A stretch of DNA of 64,000 nt from Staphylococcus piscifermentans (GCF_900186985.1 NZ_LT906447.1:2418001-2482000); one strand, 5' to 3'. Shown: positions 37,762 through 48,951, numbered from the stretch's first letter. Notes: generated by a model from the letters alone, not told the origin. Translations and numbers: made by a program.

Positions 37762-38871
37762 TTACACTATCACGGTGTAATCTGTTGCTTGCTTTAAATT
37801 AATACTGGCATTGATATCTCTGTCTTTAATCATTCCGCAATGAGGACAATGGTACGTTCTTTGATTCAAAGGCATGGGTTGTATGTGGCAGCAATCCGAA
37901 CATATTTGACTGGAGGGATAAAATCTGTCGACTTGGCGTAATTCAATACCATAATCTTGACATTTGATTTTTAACCATTCAACAATGCAGCCGAGTCCGA
38001 TCTGTTGAAAACTATTGGCCAATCTTTTGTTTCTCATCATACCTTTGATGTTCAAATTTTCAACGGTAATAAATTGCGGATTTGTGCGGACAATAGAGAG
38101 TATGCCTTTGCGTTTGATATTTCTTTTAATGTTTTTAATGCATCGGTATAATCTTTGTACTTTCAACAATTGTTTATACCAATTATGAGAGCCTTTTTTC
38201 TTTCTGGATAATTTTCGCTGCTGTCGTTTCAAAGATTTATCAAGTTTAACAATCATTTGATTTGTTTTGAAACTTCTGATTTTCACACCGGAGGGTGTGA
38301 ATACAGCTTCTTTTAATCCCAAATCGATACCGATGCCTTCTGTCTGTTTGGATTTAAAAACAGGAGAAGGAGGTTGATCAACTAATACCGAGACATAATA
38401 TCTGTCATATTCTTTAACAATAGTGGCAGATTTTATATTATTTGTTGGAATGTAACCTTTTTCTTTTAATTTAACCCATCCCAGCTTCGGCAATTGGATG
38501 CGATGCCGTTGTACATGGATTGTACCGATCAAATAATAGCTTCCAATGCCTGATTTCTTTTTAAACTTCGGATAACCTTGTTTATTTTTGAAAAATGTCT
38601 GATAAGCACGATGTGCATTCATAATGGATTGTTTGACGGCTTTGCTGGCACTTTGTTTAACCCAATGTTTATCCGGATGACTTGGAAGATATACATTGTT
38701 CATCCATTTGCTGAAGGCAAAACCGTTCATGTATGAGTGCCCGGTTTTATGGAAATTCTGGTTAGTCTCGATAAATTTGTTGTACATCCAACGGCATGTG
38801 CCGATAGTTTGGTTGATGGTTTGTCGTTGTCCAAAAGAAGGATTGATTTCGGTTCTAAAAGCTCTCAGCAT
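37762..38871 (-). CDS. tnpB: IS200/IS605-family TnpB (OrfB), RNA-guided nuclease homologue
   Basis: 369 residues, apparently intact. RuvC-like catalytic residues are visible: D183 in GIGIDLGLKEA, E271 in TVENLNIKGM and D352 in KDRDINASINLK, with the zinc ribbon C324, C327, C342, C345 between. The N-terminus CRWMYNKFIETN is the helix-turn-helix entry typical of OrfB. No TnpA (HUH transposase) lies nearby, so this is a TnpB-only element that would need TnpA in trans to move. GAGGGTGGT precedes the ATG. The usual LH motif before the second RuvC segment reads IKRKGI here, a mild oddity. Confidence 0.9.
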   Translation of the reverse strand: MLRAFRTEINPSFGQRQTINQTIGTCRWMYNKFIETNQNFHKTGHSYMNGFAFSKWMNNVYLPSHPDKHWVKQSASKAVKQSIMNAHRAYQTFFKNKQGYPKFKKKSGIGSYYLIGTIHVQRHRIQLPKLGWVKLKEKGYIPTNNIKSATIVKEYDRYYVSVLVDQPPSPVFKSKQTEGIGIDLGLKEAVFTPSGVKIRSFKTNQMIVKLDKSLKRQQRKLSRKKKGSHNWYKQLLKVQRLYRCIKNIKRNIKRKGILSIVRTNPQFITVENLNIKGMMRNKRLANSFQQIGLGCIVEWLKIKCQDYGIELRQVDRFYPSSQICSDCCHIQPMPLNQRTYHCPHCGMIKDRDINASINLKQATDYTVIV

Positions 38872-38919
38872 ATTTTACCACCCTCTTTTTTCAATTGACA
38901 AAAACCATAGATACAGTCG

Positions 38920-39087
38920 CTAAAAGTATGAATAGTTACGGTGATGTGTTAAAATTTCAAATTGATTTTGTAATGCATCAGATTGCGATGGGTTCGTATC
39001 TCGACTGTATGCTGTATATTTACGATTAGATGGTTTGGAAACAGCACTGCTTAATTTTCCAATTATTTCTTTAGTCTTATACATCAT
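38920..39087 (-). CDS. Small orphan ORF between dusB and tnpB
   Basis: 55 codons from ATG 39087 (ATG ATG in tandem; GAGGTGACA upstream is a good ribosome binding site) to TAG at 38920-38922. The product begins MMYKTKEIIGKLSSAVSKPS and ends LTHHRNYSYF; I do not recognise it. No signal peptide or membrane span. Its end lies about 50 bases before tnpB, so the insertion may have truncated or replaced its original 3' end. Real translation is supported only by the ribosome binding site and codon use that looks ordinary. Confidence 0.4.
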   Translation of the reverse strand: MMYKTKEIIGKLSSAVSKPSNRKYTAYSRDTNPSQSDALQNQFEILTHHRNYSYF

Positions 39088-39170
39088 TGTCACCTCAATT
39101 GAATTATAAATATGTTTGGATATGCTTATAATCGTTTGCTTATATTTTTAGTAACAATCTTGCTCCTCCT

Positions 39171-40166
39171 TTAAGCTTGTTGGGTTGCTGTTGCTGCAGT
39201 TGATTCTGCCTGGAAATTCTGCAGAATATCAATCATTTCTTGTTCAGTGTTTGCTTGGTTCAATGCTTTACGGGCTTTTCCGTTCCCTTTCACGCCTTTC
39301 AAATACCAAGAAGCGTGTTTACGCATTTCCATAACACCAATCTTCTCACCTTTTAATTCTACTAGTCGACGCAAATGTAATAAAGCAATTTCTACTTTTT
39401 CTTTTACGGTAGGCTCATCCATCAATTCGCCTGTTTCTAAATAATGCACTGTACGATAAATCATCCAAGGATTTCCTAAAGCCTCGCGACCAATCATAAC
39501 AGCATCTACGCCCGTTTCGTCTAACATTTTTTGTGCGAGTTCAGGGCTTGTTACATCACCATTCCCGATAACTGGAATGTTAACCGCTTCTTTCACCTGT
39601 TTGATAATATCCCAATCTGCGTGACCTTCATACATTTGGACACGTGTACGTCCATGTAATGAAATAGCTGCTGCGCCTGCACGCTCTGCTGCTTTTGCAT
39701 TTTCAACAGCATAAATATGATCTTCATCCCAGCCGATACGCATTTTGCACGTCACTGGTTTGCTGACTTTTTCAGTTACAGCAGAGACCATTTCATAAAT
39801 TTTATTAGGGTCTAACAACCAACGGGCGCCCGCTTCACAACGTATAATCTTATTAACGGGACATCCCATATTGATATCAATAATATCAGCAGTTGTATTT
39901 TGATCGACATAAACTGCCGCTTCTACCAATGTTTCTTTTTCTCCGCCAAAAATCTGCAAGGATAATGGACGTTCATTCTCATCAATATACAACATATTCA
40001 TCGTTTTAGGATTATTAAACAAGATGGCCTTATCACTGACCATTTCAGCACATACTAATCCTGCGCCAAACTCTTTAACTGTTAATCTGAATGCAGAGTT
40101 GCAAACTCCGGCCATCGGAGCAAGCACGACTCTATTGTCGATTTCTACATCTCCAATCTTCCACAT
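39171..40166 (-). CDS. dusB: tRNA-dihydrouridine synthase
   Basis: 331 residues. FMN-dependent TIM-barrel enzyme reducing uridines in tRNA D-loops. VVLAPMAGVCNSAFR at the N-terminus, the catalytic cysteine motif DINMGCPVNKI, CKMRIGWDEDH, SLHGRTRVQMYEG and GNGDVTSP are the family hallmarks. GAGGTAGTTATT precedes the ATG. It ends the folate gene cluster 23 bases after folK, the arrangement known for the yacF homologue before lysS in Bacilli. Confidence 0.93.
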   Translation of the reverse strand: MWKIGDVEIDNRVVLAPMAGVCNSAFRLTVKEFGAGLVCAEMVSDKAILFNNPKTMNMLYIDENERPLSLQIFGGEKETLVEAAVYVDQNTTADIIDINMGCPVNKIIRCEAGARWLLDPNKIYEMVSAVTEKVSKPVTCKMRIGWDEDHIYAVENAKAAERAGAAAISLHGRTRVQMYEGHADWDIIKQVKEAVNIPVIGNGDVTSPELAQKMLDETGVDAVMIGREALGNPWMIYRTVHYLETGELMDEPTVKEKVEIALLHLRRLVELKGEKIGVMEMRKHASWYLKGVKGNGKARKALNQANTEQEMIDILQNFQAESTAATATQQA

Positions 40167-40189
40167 AATAACTACCTCTCAATCTTTCT

Positions 40190-40672
40190 CTAACGTTTAT
40201 GATACTTAGTCACAGTTTCATCAGGAACTTCAATATCTTTAATCTTCGTCTGTTTCAATGGATGAATCACTTCAGGTGCAATTTCTTGCAAAGGAACCAA
40301 GACAAAGGCACGTTCTGCCATTCTAGGATGAGGAATGCTCAGTGCTTGATTTTCAATGATTTCATTACCATAAAGTAAAATATCTATATCTAATGTGCGC
40401 GGTCCCCATCGTTCCTTGCGAACACGATGTAATTGCTGTTCTATCTTCAAACCACAATCTAAAACCTCTTGCGGTGTTAAATGCGTTTCAATTTCTGCGC
40501 ATAAATTAAAAAAATCAGGCTGGTCGACATAGCCGACTGGCGCTGTTTCAAAAAGTGAAGAAACTTGAGTTACTTGAATACCTGGTTGTGCATCTAATAA
40601 ACGAAGTGCTTCATTCAATTGTTGTTCTCTATCTCCGACATTACTGCCTAAGCCTAAATAAACTTTAGTCAT
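40190..40672 (-). CDS. folK: 2-amino-4-hydroxy-6-hydroxymethyldihydropteridine pyrophosphokinase
   Basis: 160 residues from ATG 40672. Transfers pyrophosphate from ATP to hydroxymethyl-dihydropterin for Fol[13 protein letters not shown] at the N-terminus and the substrate/Mg motif [18 protein letters not shown] are diagnostic. The start overlaps the last 8 bases of folB (ATGACTAA). An in-frame start three codons upstream exists but is less consistent with the [11 protein letters not shown] start of homologues. Confidence 0.95.
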   Translation of the reverse strand: MTKVYLGLGSNVGDREQQLNEALRLLDAQPGIQVTQVSSLFETAPVGYVDQPDFFNLCAEIETHLTPQEVLDCGLKIEQQLHRVRKERWGPRTLDIDILLYGNEIIENQALSIPHPRMAERAFVLVPLQEIAPEVIHPLKQTKIKDIEVPDETVTKYHKR

Positions 40673-41038
40673 GCTCAGCATTCACCCTCGTTATTTCAAT
40701 TCCCACTCCGTCATAGTGACCTGGAATAGGTGGTGTTTCTTTTGTAATTCTCACTTTAGTTTCCAATACCCGATTATAGTGTGAATTTATACGTTTTGCA
40801 ATAAGCGTAGCTAAATGTTCGAGCAAATTCTTAGGTTCACCTTCCATTATCTCTTTCACGTCTGCGTAAACTTCAGCATAATTCACTGTATCTTCTACAG
40901 CATCTGAAGCTCCTGCTGCTATTAAATCTACTTTCAAAGTAATATCTACAACGAATATCTGTCCGATATCATTTTCGGCTTGCAATACTCCGTGATAACC
41001 GTAAAAGCGCATGCCATTAAGAAATATCGTATCTGCCA

Positions 41039-41039
<1 letters not shown>
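40665..41039 (-). CDS. folB: Dihydroneopterin aldolase
   Basis: 124 residues. [21 protein letters not shown] at the N-terminus carries the substrate-binding and YHGV features; [15 protein letters not shown] and the C-terminal [20 protein letters not shown] motif complete it. Converts dihydroneopterin to the FolK substrate. Overlaps folP by one base (TAATG) and folK by 8, so the three are translationally coupled. Confidence 0.95.
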
Positions 41040-41884
<845 letters not shown>

Positions 41885-41911
41885 TTAGTTTTCAAAAATT
41901 AAATTCTTAAA

Positions 41912-41960
41912 TAAAAAAAGCTGCCGCAGCACCCTCTGTTTTGAGTGTACTGCTGACAGC
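41912..41960 (-). terminator. cysK terminator
   Basis: Long imperfect stem (AGCTGtCaGCAG against TGCTGCgGCAGCT) followed by seven U in the transcript, about 15 bases after the cysK stop. Confidence 0.8.
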
Positions 41961-41975
41961 TGTATTACCGTCTGC

Positions 41976-42911
41976 TTATTTTTCTTCAAAAGAATACAGC
42001 GGAGTTGAAAGATAACGTTCGCCATTACTTGGCAATACAGTAACCACTGTTTTACCTTTGCCTAATTCTTTAGCTTTTTGAATTGCAGCGTGAATAGCAG
42101 CTCCTGAAGAAATACCTGCTAAGATACCTTCTTCTTTAGCAACACGACGAGAAGTTTCCATCGCAATTTCATTGCCTACTTTGATAACTTCATCATAAAT
42201 TTGAGTGTCTAAAGTATCAGGAACAAATCCTGCACCTAAACCTTGTAATTTGTGTGGTCCAGGTTCTCCGCCGCTTAATACAGGTGAATCTTCTGGTTCG
42301 ATTGCTACAATATCAATGTCTGGATATTGTTTTTTCAAGACTTTGCCGACACCTGTCAATGTTCCGCCTGTACCGACACCTGCTAAGAAAGCATCGATTG
42401 TTCTATCTTCGAATTGTTCTACTAATTCTGGACCAGTTGTCAATTCATGCACAAGTGGGTTTGCAGGGTTTTCGAATTGTTGAGGTTCGTAATAACCGTA
42501 TTCCTCTTTTAATTCTTTAGCTTTTTTAATTGCACCTTTCATCGCTTCTGATCCAGGTGTTAATACTACTTCTGCGCCATATGCTTTTAATAAGTTACGA
42601 CGTTCTATACTCATTGTTTCTGGCATTGTAAAGACCGCATTATAACCTTTTGCAGCTGCAACGAATGCTAAACCGATACCAGTGTTACCACTTGTTGGTT
42701 CTACAATTGTATCGCCTGGTTTAATTGCGCCTTCTCTTTCAGCTTTTTCAATCATTGCTAAAGCAATACGGTCTTTAACTGAGCCGCCTGGATTTTGATA
42801 TTCTAATTTCACATAAACATCAGCTGCGTCTTCAGGTACTACATTGCGTAGTTTAACAACGGGTGTATCTCCAATTATTTGAACAATATTATCTACAGGT
42901 TTCTTTGCCAT
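41976..42911 (-). CDS. cysK: Cysteine synthase (O-acetylserine thiol-lyase A)
   Basis: 311 residues. PLP enzyme making cysteine from O-acetylserine and sulfide. PLP lysine K46 in [11 protein letters not shown], the [11 protein letters not shown] loop, the phosphate cup [10 protein letters not shown] and [11 protein letters not shown] are all present. It uses the product of cysE (6773-7414). GGAG precedes the ATG. Monocistronic, with a leader of unknown function in 42912-43080 that contains a GAGATGC/GCATCTC inverted repeat (42960-43006). Staphylococcal cysK is generally CymR-controlled; I could not recognise a CymR box with certainty. Confidence 0.95.
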   Translation of the reverse strand: MAKKPVDNIVQIIGDTPVVKLRNVVPEDAADVYVKLEYQNPGGSVKDRIALAMIEKAEREGAIKPGDTIVEPTSGNTGIGLAFVAAAKGYNAVFTMPETMSIERRNLLKAYGAEVVLTPGSEAMKGAIKKAKELKEEYGYYEPQQFENPANPLVHELTTGPELVEQFEDRTIDAFLAGVGTGGTLTGVGKVLKKQYPDIDIVAIEPEDSPVLSGGEPGPHKLQGLGAGFVPDTLDTQIYDEVIKVGNEIAMETSRRVAKEEGILAGISSGAAIHAAIQKAKELGKGKTVVTVLPSNGERYLSTPLYSFEEK

Positions 42912-43142
42912 AAAAAAACACTCCTTTTTTAGTTAAAAAGATATTGAAAAACAAACTGTCGAGATGCAGATTTCACTATACTTAAAGCCCCATTTATCGC
43001 ATCTCAATTAATATTTAATTCTATTTCAAATATACCTTAGCTATTTCATCGGATATTATTATTTTATCAGACTTGTATGACAAATCACAAGCTGATTGTC
43101 TCTATTCTTTTATATTTCCTCTTTTTGAAAAAGAAAACCCGT

Positions 43143-43187
43143 AAAAAAAGCGAATCCAATGCTTGAATTTCAGCATTGAATCCGCTT
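43143..43187 (-). terminator. hslO terminator
   Basis: Stem of 16 bp with two mismatches (43148-43163 with 43172-43187), followed in the transcript by a U-run, just after the hslO stop. The 290-bp gap to cysK otherwise holds only the cysK leader. Confidence 0.8.
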
Positions 43188-43199
43188 AGCATTTAATAT

Positions 43200-44084
43200 T
43201 TATGCATTGAGTTCTTCAATTAATCCTTTAAGTTCCGCTTCGCTATATTGATATTTAGCACGGCAGAAATGGCATTCTGCTTCTGCACCATGGTCTTCAT
43301 CAATCATCGCTTGAATCTCAGCTTCTCCTAATCCTTTGATGGCATTTAAGAATTTTTCATGGCTGCAGTTACATTCAAATTTAACAGGCACTGTTTCTAA
43401 GAATTTCACGTTTTCTTTACCAAGGATTTCTGTTAACAACTCTTCAGGAGACAATCCTTGATCAATTAATTTTGAAACAGGAGTCATGTTGCCGATTGCT
43501 TTCTCAACTTGATCGATTGTTTCTTCTTTCGCATTCGGCATGACTTGAATGATGAAACCGCCTGCAGCTTTAATCGAATTATCTGGATTAACTAGCACAC
43601 CAAGTCCTACTGAAGAAGGTACTTGTTCACTTGTTGCATAGTAATACGTAAAGTCTTCTCCAAGTTCACCAGAAACAATTGGACTTGAACCTGAGAAATA
43701 ATCTTTCAAGCCGACATCTTTGACGACTGTCAATGTACCATCTGTACCCACTGCACGACGTACATCTAATTTGCCTTGTTCATTTAATGGGAAATGTGTT
43801 TGTGGATTTGTAACATAGCCGCGAATGTCTCCTTTAGCATTTGCATCCGCTACAATACGTCCGATAGGGCCATGTCCATCTACCGTTACTGTTAATTTCT
43901 GTTCGCCTTTCAACATTGCACCCATCATGGCTGTGGCAGTCATCGTACGACCTAGCGCTGCGGATGCTGTCGGCCATGTGTAGTGTCTTGTTTGCGCTTC
44001 TTGCACCGCATTTGTGGTAACCGCTGCATAAGCACGGATATCACCATCAAATGCTAATGCTTTTACGATATAATCTTGTGTCAT
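43200..44084 (-). CDS. hslO: Redox-regulated chaperone Hsp33
   Basis: 294 residues. Holdase activated when its zinc-binding cysteines are oxidised. The C-terminal cysteines C238, C240 (ECNCSHEKF) and C271, C274 (ECHFCRAKY) are the CxC/CxxC redox switch. N-terminal [20 protein letters not shown] and the [20 protein letters not shown] motif are typical. Lies between ftsH and cysK as in other staphylococci. Confidence 0.96.
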   Translation of the reverse strand: MTQDYIVKALAFDGDIRAYAAVTTNAVQEAQTRHYTWPTASAALGRTMTATAMMGAMLKGEQKLTVTVDGHGPIGRIVADANAKGDIRGYVTNPQTHFPLNEQGKLDVRRAVGTDGTLTVVKDVGLKDYFSGSSPIVSGELGEDFTYYYATSEQVPSSVGLGVLVNPDNSIKAAGGFIIQVMPNAKEETIDQVEKAIGNMTPVSKLIDQGLSPEELLTEILGKENVKFLETVPVKFECNCSHEKFLNAIKGLGEAEIQAMIDEDHGAEAECHFCRAKYQYSEAELKGLIEELNA

Positions 44085-44150
44085 TCTTAATTACTCCTCT
44101 TACTTAGTTTATATATTTCATACTTCACTCGTCTTATTTATTTCAGTTCA

Positions 44151-44197
44151 AAAAATCTCTTCCTGCGTATTCTCATGATAGCAGAAAGAGATTTTAA
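44151..44197 (-). terminator. ftsH terminator
   Basis: Stem 44152-44166 with 44181-44195 (AAAATCTCTTtCTGC type) and U-rich tail, 36 bases after the ftsH stop. Confidence 0.75.
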
Positions 44198-44232
44198 ACT
44201 ACATTATTTGATTTCCAACAATAAGTTAACGA

Positions 44233-46341
44233 TTAATCGTTGCGACGGTCATTTTTATCAGAATCTGATGAATGATTATCACGATGATTTGTATCATAAG
44301 CATCGTTGTCACGTTGTGTGTCTTCGCGCTTATGTTCTTCGTATTCTTTTTGTTGTTTTTCTTGTTCGTCTACTTCAGCTTCTTCTTCTTGATACTTTTT
44401 ATCTTCGTCTTGCACTTCATCAAGAATTTCGTCATAAGACTTGCCGAACTTACCTTCTTTGAAGTCTTCATTACCATGGTTGACCACTTTAGCGTCATCA
44501 TAGTTCACTTCAGGCAATTTGCCATCGTAGAATAATGAATGGATTTGTTCACGTACTAAAGTTTCTTCAGTCAACAATGTTTTAGCAATCAATTTAAGTT
44601 GATCCAAGTGCTCAGTCAAGATTTGTTTACAACGTTCATATTGTTCTTTAATGATACGTTGTACTTCTTTATCGATTTCATAAGCAATTTGGCCAGAATA
44701 TTCTGGGTCGCCTTGCATATCTTTACCTAAGAAGACTTGACCGCTTCCTTTAGTAAACTGCATTGGTCCGAGTTTCTTACTCATACCGTATTCAGTTACC
44801 ATAGAGCGCGCAATTTGTGTTGCACGTTCAAAGTCGTTCGATGCACCTGTAGAGACTTCATTAAAGTTGATATCCTCTGATACACGACCACCTAATAAGC
44901 CGCAGATTTTATCAAGCAATTCTGGTTCAGTCATTAAGAAACGATCTTGTTTAGGAAGCATCATTGCATATCCGCCAGCTTGACCGCGCGGAACAATGGT
45001 AACTTTGTGTACCACTTCTGCTTCATCCAAGACCATACCGATAATCGTATGACCGGCTTCATGATGTGCCACGATATTACGTTCTTTTTCAGAAATAACA
45101 CGTGATTTTTTAGCTGGACCTGCGATAACGCGGTCTGTTGCTTCTTCAATATCACGCATATCGATTTTCTTCTTGCCGTCACGCACTGCAATTAATGACG
45201 CTTCGTTCAGCAAGTTTTCTAAATCGGCGCCAGAGAAGCCTGGTGTTCTTTGTGCGATAGCTTTCAAATCTACTGTTTCATCTAGAGGTTTGTTTCTAGC
45301 ATGTACATATAGAATGGCTTCACGGCCTTTAACATCTGGACGTCCGACTTGGATTTGTCTGTCGAAACGACCTGGACGTAATAACGCTGGGTCTAAGATA
45401 TCAGGACGGTTTGTAGCGGCAATCATGATAATACCTTCATTTTCGCCGAAGCCATCCATTTCTACTAGTAATTGGTTCAACGTTTGTTCACGTTCATCGT
45501 GACCGCCGCCGACACCTGCACCACGTTGGCGTCCTACTGCGTCAATTTCATCGATGAAAATGATACAAGGTGCATTCTTCTTAGCATTTTCGAATAAGTC
45601 GCGGACACGGCTTGCACCGACACCGACAAACATTTCAACGAAATCAGAACCACTGATTGAGAAGAATGGCACACCTGCTTCACCTGCAACTGCACGTGCA
45701 AGCAATGTTTTACCTGTACCTGGAGGCCCTACTAGAAGTACCCCTTTTGGAATTCTAGAGCCCATATCTTTAAATTTCTTATTGTCTTTCAAGAAATCTA
45801 CAATTTCGATTAATTCTTGTTTTTCCTCATCTGCACCGGCTACGTCTGAGAAACGTACACGGCGTTTTTGGTTATCGTACATTTTCGCTTTGGATTTACC
45901 AAAGTTCATCATACGGCCGCCGCCACCGCCGCCTTGTGCTTGACTAAGGAAGAAAATAAATAATAAAGCAATAACCAATACTGGAATCAATGTTGAAAGA
46001 ATACTTACAAATACGCTTTGTTTTTCTTCTTCTTTAACTGTAAACTTCAAATCTTTTTGTTTGTGTGCTTCATCTGTGACTTTTTGTAAGTCTTTTTGGT
46101 TATTATATAGCATCGTTGAAGAATAATCTTCACCGTTCTTGGTTTTTCCGCTTACTAGATACACATTCTGTTCAGGCTGGATTTCTAAAGTTTTCAAATC
46201 GCCTTTTTCGAGTTTATTCGAGAATTGTGTATAAGAAAGTTGCTTTGGCATATTGCCATTACCATTCAGCCAGGAAAATAAACCGAATATAAAAACGCCA
46301 ATGATTGCGATTACAAGCACATTGCGAAAAGCTTTCTGCAT
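44233..46341 (-). CDS. ftsH: ATP-dependent zinc metalloprotease FtsH
   Basis: 702 residues. Two membrane spans (about 7-25 and 110-133) flank an extracellular domain; then a glycine-rich linker, AAA domain with Walker A GPPGTGKT (205-212) and Walker B IIFIDEID (260-267), and the protease domain with zinc motif HEAGH (427-431). Degrades membrane and short-lived regulatory proteins. The C-terminal 60 residues are highly acidic and basic repeats ([17 protein letters not shown]), as in other staphylococci. Follows hpt in the tilS-hpt-ftsH arrangement. Confidence 0.97.
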   Translation of the reverse strand: MQKAFRNVLVIAIIGVFIFGLFSWLNGNGNMPKQLSYTQFSNKLEKGDLKTLEIQPEQNVYLVSGKTKNGEDYSSTMLYNNQKDLQKVTDEAHKQKDLKFTVKEEEKQSVFVSILSTLIPVLVIALLFIFFLSQAQGGGGGGRMMNFGKSKAKMYDNQKRRVRFSDVAGADEEKQELIEIVDFLKDNKKFKDMGSRIPKGVLLVGPPGTGKTLLARAVAGEAGVPFFSISGSDFVEMFVGVGASRVRDLFENAKKNAPCIIFIDEIDAVGRQRGAGVGGGHDEREQTLNQLLVEMDGFGENEGIIMIAATNRPDILDPALLRPGRFDRQIQVGRPDVKGREAILYVHARNKPLDETVDLKAIAQRTPGFSGADLENLLNEASLIAVRDGKKKIDMRDIEEATDRVIAGPAKKSRVISEKERNIVAHHEAGHTIIGMVLDEAEVVHKVTIVPRGQAGGYAMMLPKQDRFLMTEPELLDKICGLLGGRVSEDINFNEVSTGASNDFERATQIARSMVTEYGMSKKLGPMQFTKGSGQVFLGKDMQGDPEYSGQIAYEIDKEVQRIIKEQYERCKQILTEHLDQLKLIAKTLLTEETLVREQIHSLFYDGKLPEVNYDDAKVVNHGNEDFKEGKFGKSYDEILDEVQDEDKKYQEEEAEVDEQEKQQKEYEEHKREDTQRDNDAYDTNHRDNHSSDSDKNDRRND

Positions 46342-46457
46342 GCGTTTTTTCCTCCTACTCCAATAATAAAACTAACAAAAATTGTAACACAATATAACTT
46401 TTTATGGCTAGTATTTCAACTTTAAGAAAAACTTGACCATACATATTATTCAATTGT

Positions 46458-47003
46458 TTATTTATTTTCGTAAACTTCAGGTTTCAAAGTGCCGACATAT
46501 GGAAGATTACGGTAATATTCCGCATAATCTAAACCATAACCCACCACAAACTCATCTGGAATTTTGCGACCGACATATTTTGCTTCGATATTTGCTTTGC
46601 GACGGTTTGGTTTATCTAATAAAGTAACGATTTCTAAAGAGTTGACGCGACGTGATTTCAATAACTCAGTAATAGATTTCAAAGTCGTACCTGTTTCTAA
46701 GATATCTTCGATAATCAATACATCTTTATTTTCAATTGAGCTGCCTAAATCTTTTAAGATTTTGACTTCACCTGTCGATTCAGTACCGCCATGGTAGCTG
46801 GAAACATCCATGAAATCGATAGATAAATGCGTATCAATACGCTTGATTAAATCTGACATAAACATGGCAGACCCTTTTAAGATACCGATACAAACAAGGT
46901 CTTTCCCTCTGTAGTCCTTTGTAATTTCTGCGCCGAGCTGGCGGCAAATCTGCTGAATTTCATCTTCAGTCAGTAATATTTCCTTTAAATCATCTTTCAT
47001 CAT
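46458..47003 (-). CDS. hpt: Hypoxanthine-guanine phosphoribosyltransferase
   Basis: 181 residues. Salvages hypoxanthine and guanine with PRPP (supplied by prs at 57918-58883). The PRPP-binding motif VLIIEDILETGTTLKSI and LKGSAMFMSDLI, DFMDVSSYHGG are diagnostic. Start ATG ATG at 47003 with AGGAGTGTAATC upstream; only two bases separate it from the tilS stop. The tilS-hpt-ftsH order is conserved in Bacilli. Confidence 0.95.
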   Translation of the reverse strand: MMKDDLKEILLTEDEIQQICRQLGAEITKDYRGKDLVCIGILKGSAMFMSDLIKRIDTHLSIDFMDVSSYHGGTESTGEVKILKDLGSSIENKDVLIIEDILETGTTLKSITELLKSRRVNSLEIVTLLDKPNRRKANIEAKYVGRKIPDEFVVGYGLDYAEYYRNLPYVGTLKPEVYENK

Positions 47004-47005
47004 GA

Positions 47006-48286
47006 TTACACTCCTAAATTTGTGATCTCTAGTTTTTTTTCATAATTCGGCGCAGTATAAAGTGTGCCGACTGCGACTATCTCCCCTTGTTTATTCAGCA
47101 ATATGGGTAATCGATCGCGTTCATAAGCTGGAACTTTGCGATTGATCATCAAGCGGTTGACTTTCTGATGCCCACTGTGATGAGGCAAGACAAAACGGTC
47201 GCCTTGCTGCCGGATACGTAAAGTCATCGGAAAATCAGTATTATCTAGCGTCTTATTAATTATAATTTGATATGTACCAAACTGATAATGTCCTGGTTGT
47301 GTAATCCGCTTCGGTGTTAAATCTATATCTGTATAACCCATTATTATAAATTTATCATACACAATTTGAATATTCCATTTATCTGTCGAATAAATTACAG
47401 CTTGTACTGTTGAACTTTCCAATTGTGTAAACCATTCGCGATAAGCATGTTCTGAAATCGGTTGATTCTCCGTCCATTTATTCAACAATTTATCCATAAT
47501 TGTCGTCTTTTGTGAGTGATTCAACTGATTAAAGGCTGCACGGTCTACTGTTATCTGCTCACTCTCAATTTCAGTTTGCCGCGCAATAAAGTCTTCCGCA
47601 AAGTTCTGTAAAGATTGAAATTGTTCATCATGCCACTGTTTCAATTTCAATAATTGTGCAACGTCTAGTTGTGAATTTTCATCTATTGCCGGGAACAAAC
47701 GGTTACGAATGTCATTTCGTACATAATGATTATCCTCATTAGAGGCATCTTCATGATACGGAACGTCATGACGTTGCTGGTAAGCTCTGATTTCTGCTTT
47801 AGATACATTGAGCAAAGGACGAACCAAGCGGATACCTGAGTACGCTTCCTTTTCAGACATGCCTAACGGACTACGTGTTGTTCTGCCTGTCATAATGCGA
47901 TAAAAAATAGTTTCTAACTGATCATCTTGATGATGAGCAGTCATTAAAACATTCGCATCAATCTCAGCCATTTGAGTCATAAACCACGCATAACGTTGCT
48001 CCCGCGCTTTTGATTGAATGCTTTTCCCTTGAAGCGTAAGCTCTGATAAATCCAAATGATGCACATGCAAGGGAATATGGTGGTCCTTGCAATAAGCACG
48101 TATAAATGTTTCTTCTTCTGTCGAGGCTTCACGTATTCCGTGATTCACATGCAGCACCGTTAATTTTCGATAGGTATGTGAAAGTTCAGTTGCTAATAAG
48201 TTGAGCAGTACCATACTATCCACTCCAGTGGATACTGCAAGCGCAATGTGGTCGTTTTCTGTCCAACCCCGCGTATAAATATTCAA
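47006..48286 (-). CDS. tilS: tRNA(Ile)-lysidine synthase
   Basis: 426 residues from a TTG at 48286. N-type ATP pyrophosphatase with PP-loop IALAVSTGVDSMVLLNLL near the N-terminus, then VLHVNHGIRE and MTAHHQDDQLET. Converts the wobble C of tRNA-Ile(CAT) to lysidine, so AUA is read as isoleucine. An in-frame GTG at 48295 is inside the GAGGTG ribosome binding site; the TTG eight bases downstream is preferred. The C-terminal half (from about 210) is divergent, as usual for TilS. Confidence 0.9.
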   Translation of the reverse strand: MNIYTRGWTENDHIALAVSTGVDSMVLLNLLATELSHTYRKLTVLHVNHGIREASTEEETFIRAYCKDHHIPLHVHHLDLSELTLQGKSIQSKAREQRYAWFMTQMAEIDANVLMTAHHQDDQLETIFYRIMTGRTTRSPLGMSEKEAYSGIRLVRPLLNVSKAEIRAYQQRHDVPYHEDASNEDNHYVRNDIRNRLFPAIDENSQLDVAQLLKLKQWHDEQFQSLQNFAEDFIARQTEIESEQITVDRAAFNQLNHSQKTTIMDKLLNKWTENQPISEHAYREWFTQLESSTVQAVIYSTDKWNIQIVYDKFIIMGYTDIDLTPKRITQPGHYQFGTYQIIINKTLDNTDFPMTLRIRQQGDRFVLPHHSGHQKVNRLMINRKVPAYERDRLPILLNKQGEIVAVGTLYTAPNYEKKLEITNLGV

Positions 48287-48489
48287 TAGCTTCACCTCGC
48301 ATCGTTTATGTATCGTTATACTGAAGCAGTTATCGTCAGGGCATCGCTTTAATTAAGTGAGGTTCTTTTATGAAGAAAGCTGCTAGCAATATACTTTGCA
48401 GCTGAGGCCATAATCATTTCAAATCGCCCCTATATTATACCTGTTTCAAACACCAATACAAAGGGATACGTATTTAATTTTTAAAAAAT

Positions 48490-48523
48490 AAAATAGACCG
48501 TCTCTCACGAAACAGTCTTTAGA
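48490..48523 (-). terminator. Terminator after the S1-domain gene
   Basis: AGACCGTCTC (48495-48504) folds with the mirrored half GAaACAGTCT (48509-48518) and is followed on the minus strand by a U-rich tract. The 250-bp gap to tilS contains no other recognisable feature. Confidence 0.7.
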
Positions 48524-48540
48524 TTATATATTAATTTAAA

Positions 48541-48951
48541 TTAGCGTCTTGAACCTCTGCCGCCTCTTCTAGATTCAGCTTGACGTTTGATAGAAGTCAT
48601 TTTCTCTTCGCTATCTTTTAAGAAGTTGCTTAATTTCTTTTCAAAGTCCTCTGGTTTGCTTTGTGCCGGTTTGCCATGGTGGTGGTTTCCGCCTCTATGA
48701 TGTTGTCTTTTTGGACGATCTTTTGCTTTTTTAATTGAAAGACTAATTTTGCCGTCGTCAGCAATAGATAGTACCTTAACTTCTACTTCATCTCCAACAG
48801 ACAAATGTTCTTCTACATTTTCAACATATTTGTCTGCAACTTCACTGATGTGAACTAAGCCACTTTTCCCTTCAGGTAATTCTACAAACGCACCAAATTT
48901 CTTGATACCAGTGACTTTCCCTTTAAGCTTGCTTCCTACTTCGATTGACAT
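48541..48951 (-). CDS. yabR: S1-domain RNA-binding protein (YabR/GSP13 type)
   Basis: 136 residues. One S1 RNA-binding domain (residues 1-75: GSKLKGKVTGIKKFGAFVEL, GKSGLVHISEVADKYV, VKVLSIADDGKISLSIK) followed by a basic tail with a histidine/glycine-rich stretch and a C-terminal RRGGRGSRR. Related proteins bind the ribosome and affect translation under stress and virulence gene expression in Gram-positives; the function of this one is not shown by sequence. GGAGG lies 13 bases upstream of the ATG, longer than usual. Confidence 0.85.
   Translation of the reverse strand: MSIEVGSKLKGKVTGIKKFGAFVELPEGKSGLVHISEVADKYVENVEEHLSVGDEVEVKVLSIADDGKISLSIKKAKDRPKRQHHRGGNHHHGKPAQSKPEDFEKKLSNFLKDSEEKMTSIKRQAESRRGGRGSRR

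Noticed and set aside
42912..43199. SAM riboswitch or T-box before cysK
   Set aside because: No T-box sequence, specifier or SAM core could be found, only a 7-bp inverted repeat.
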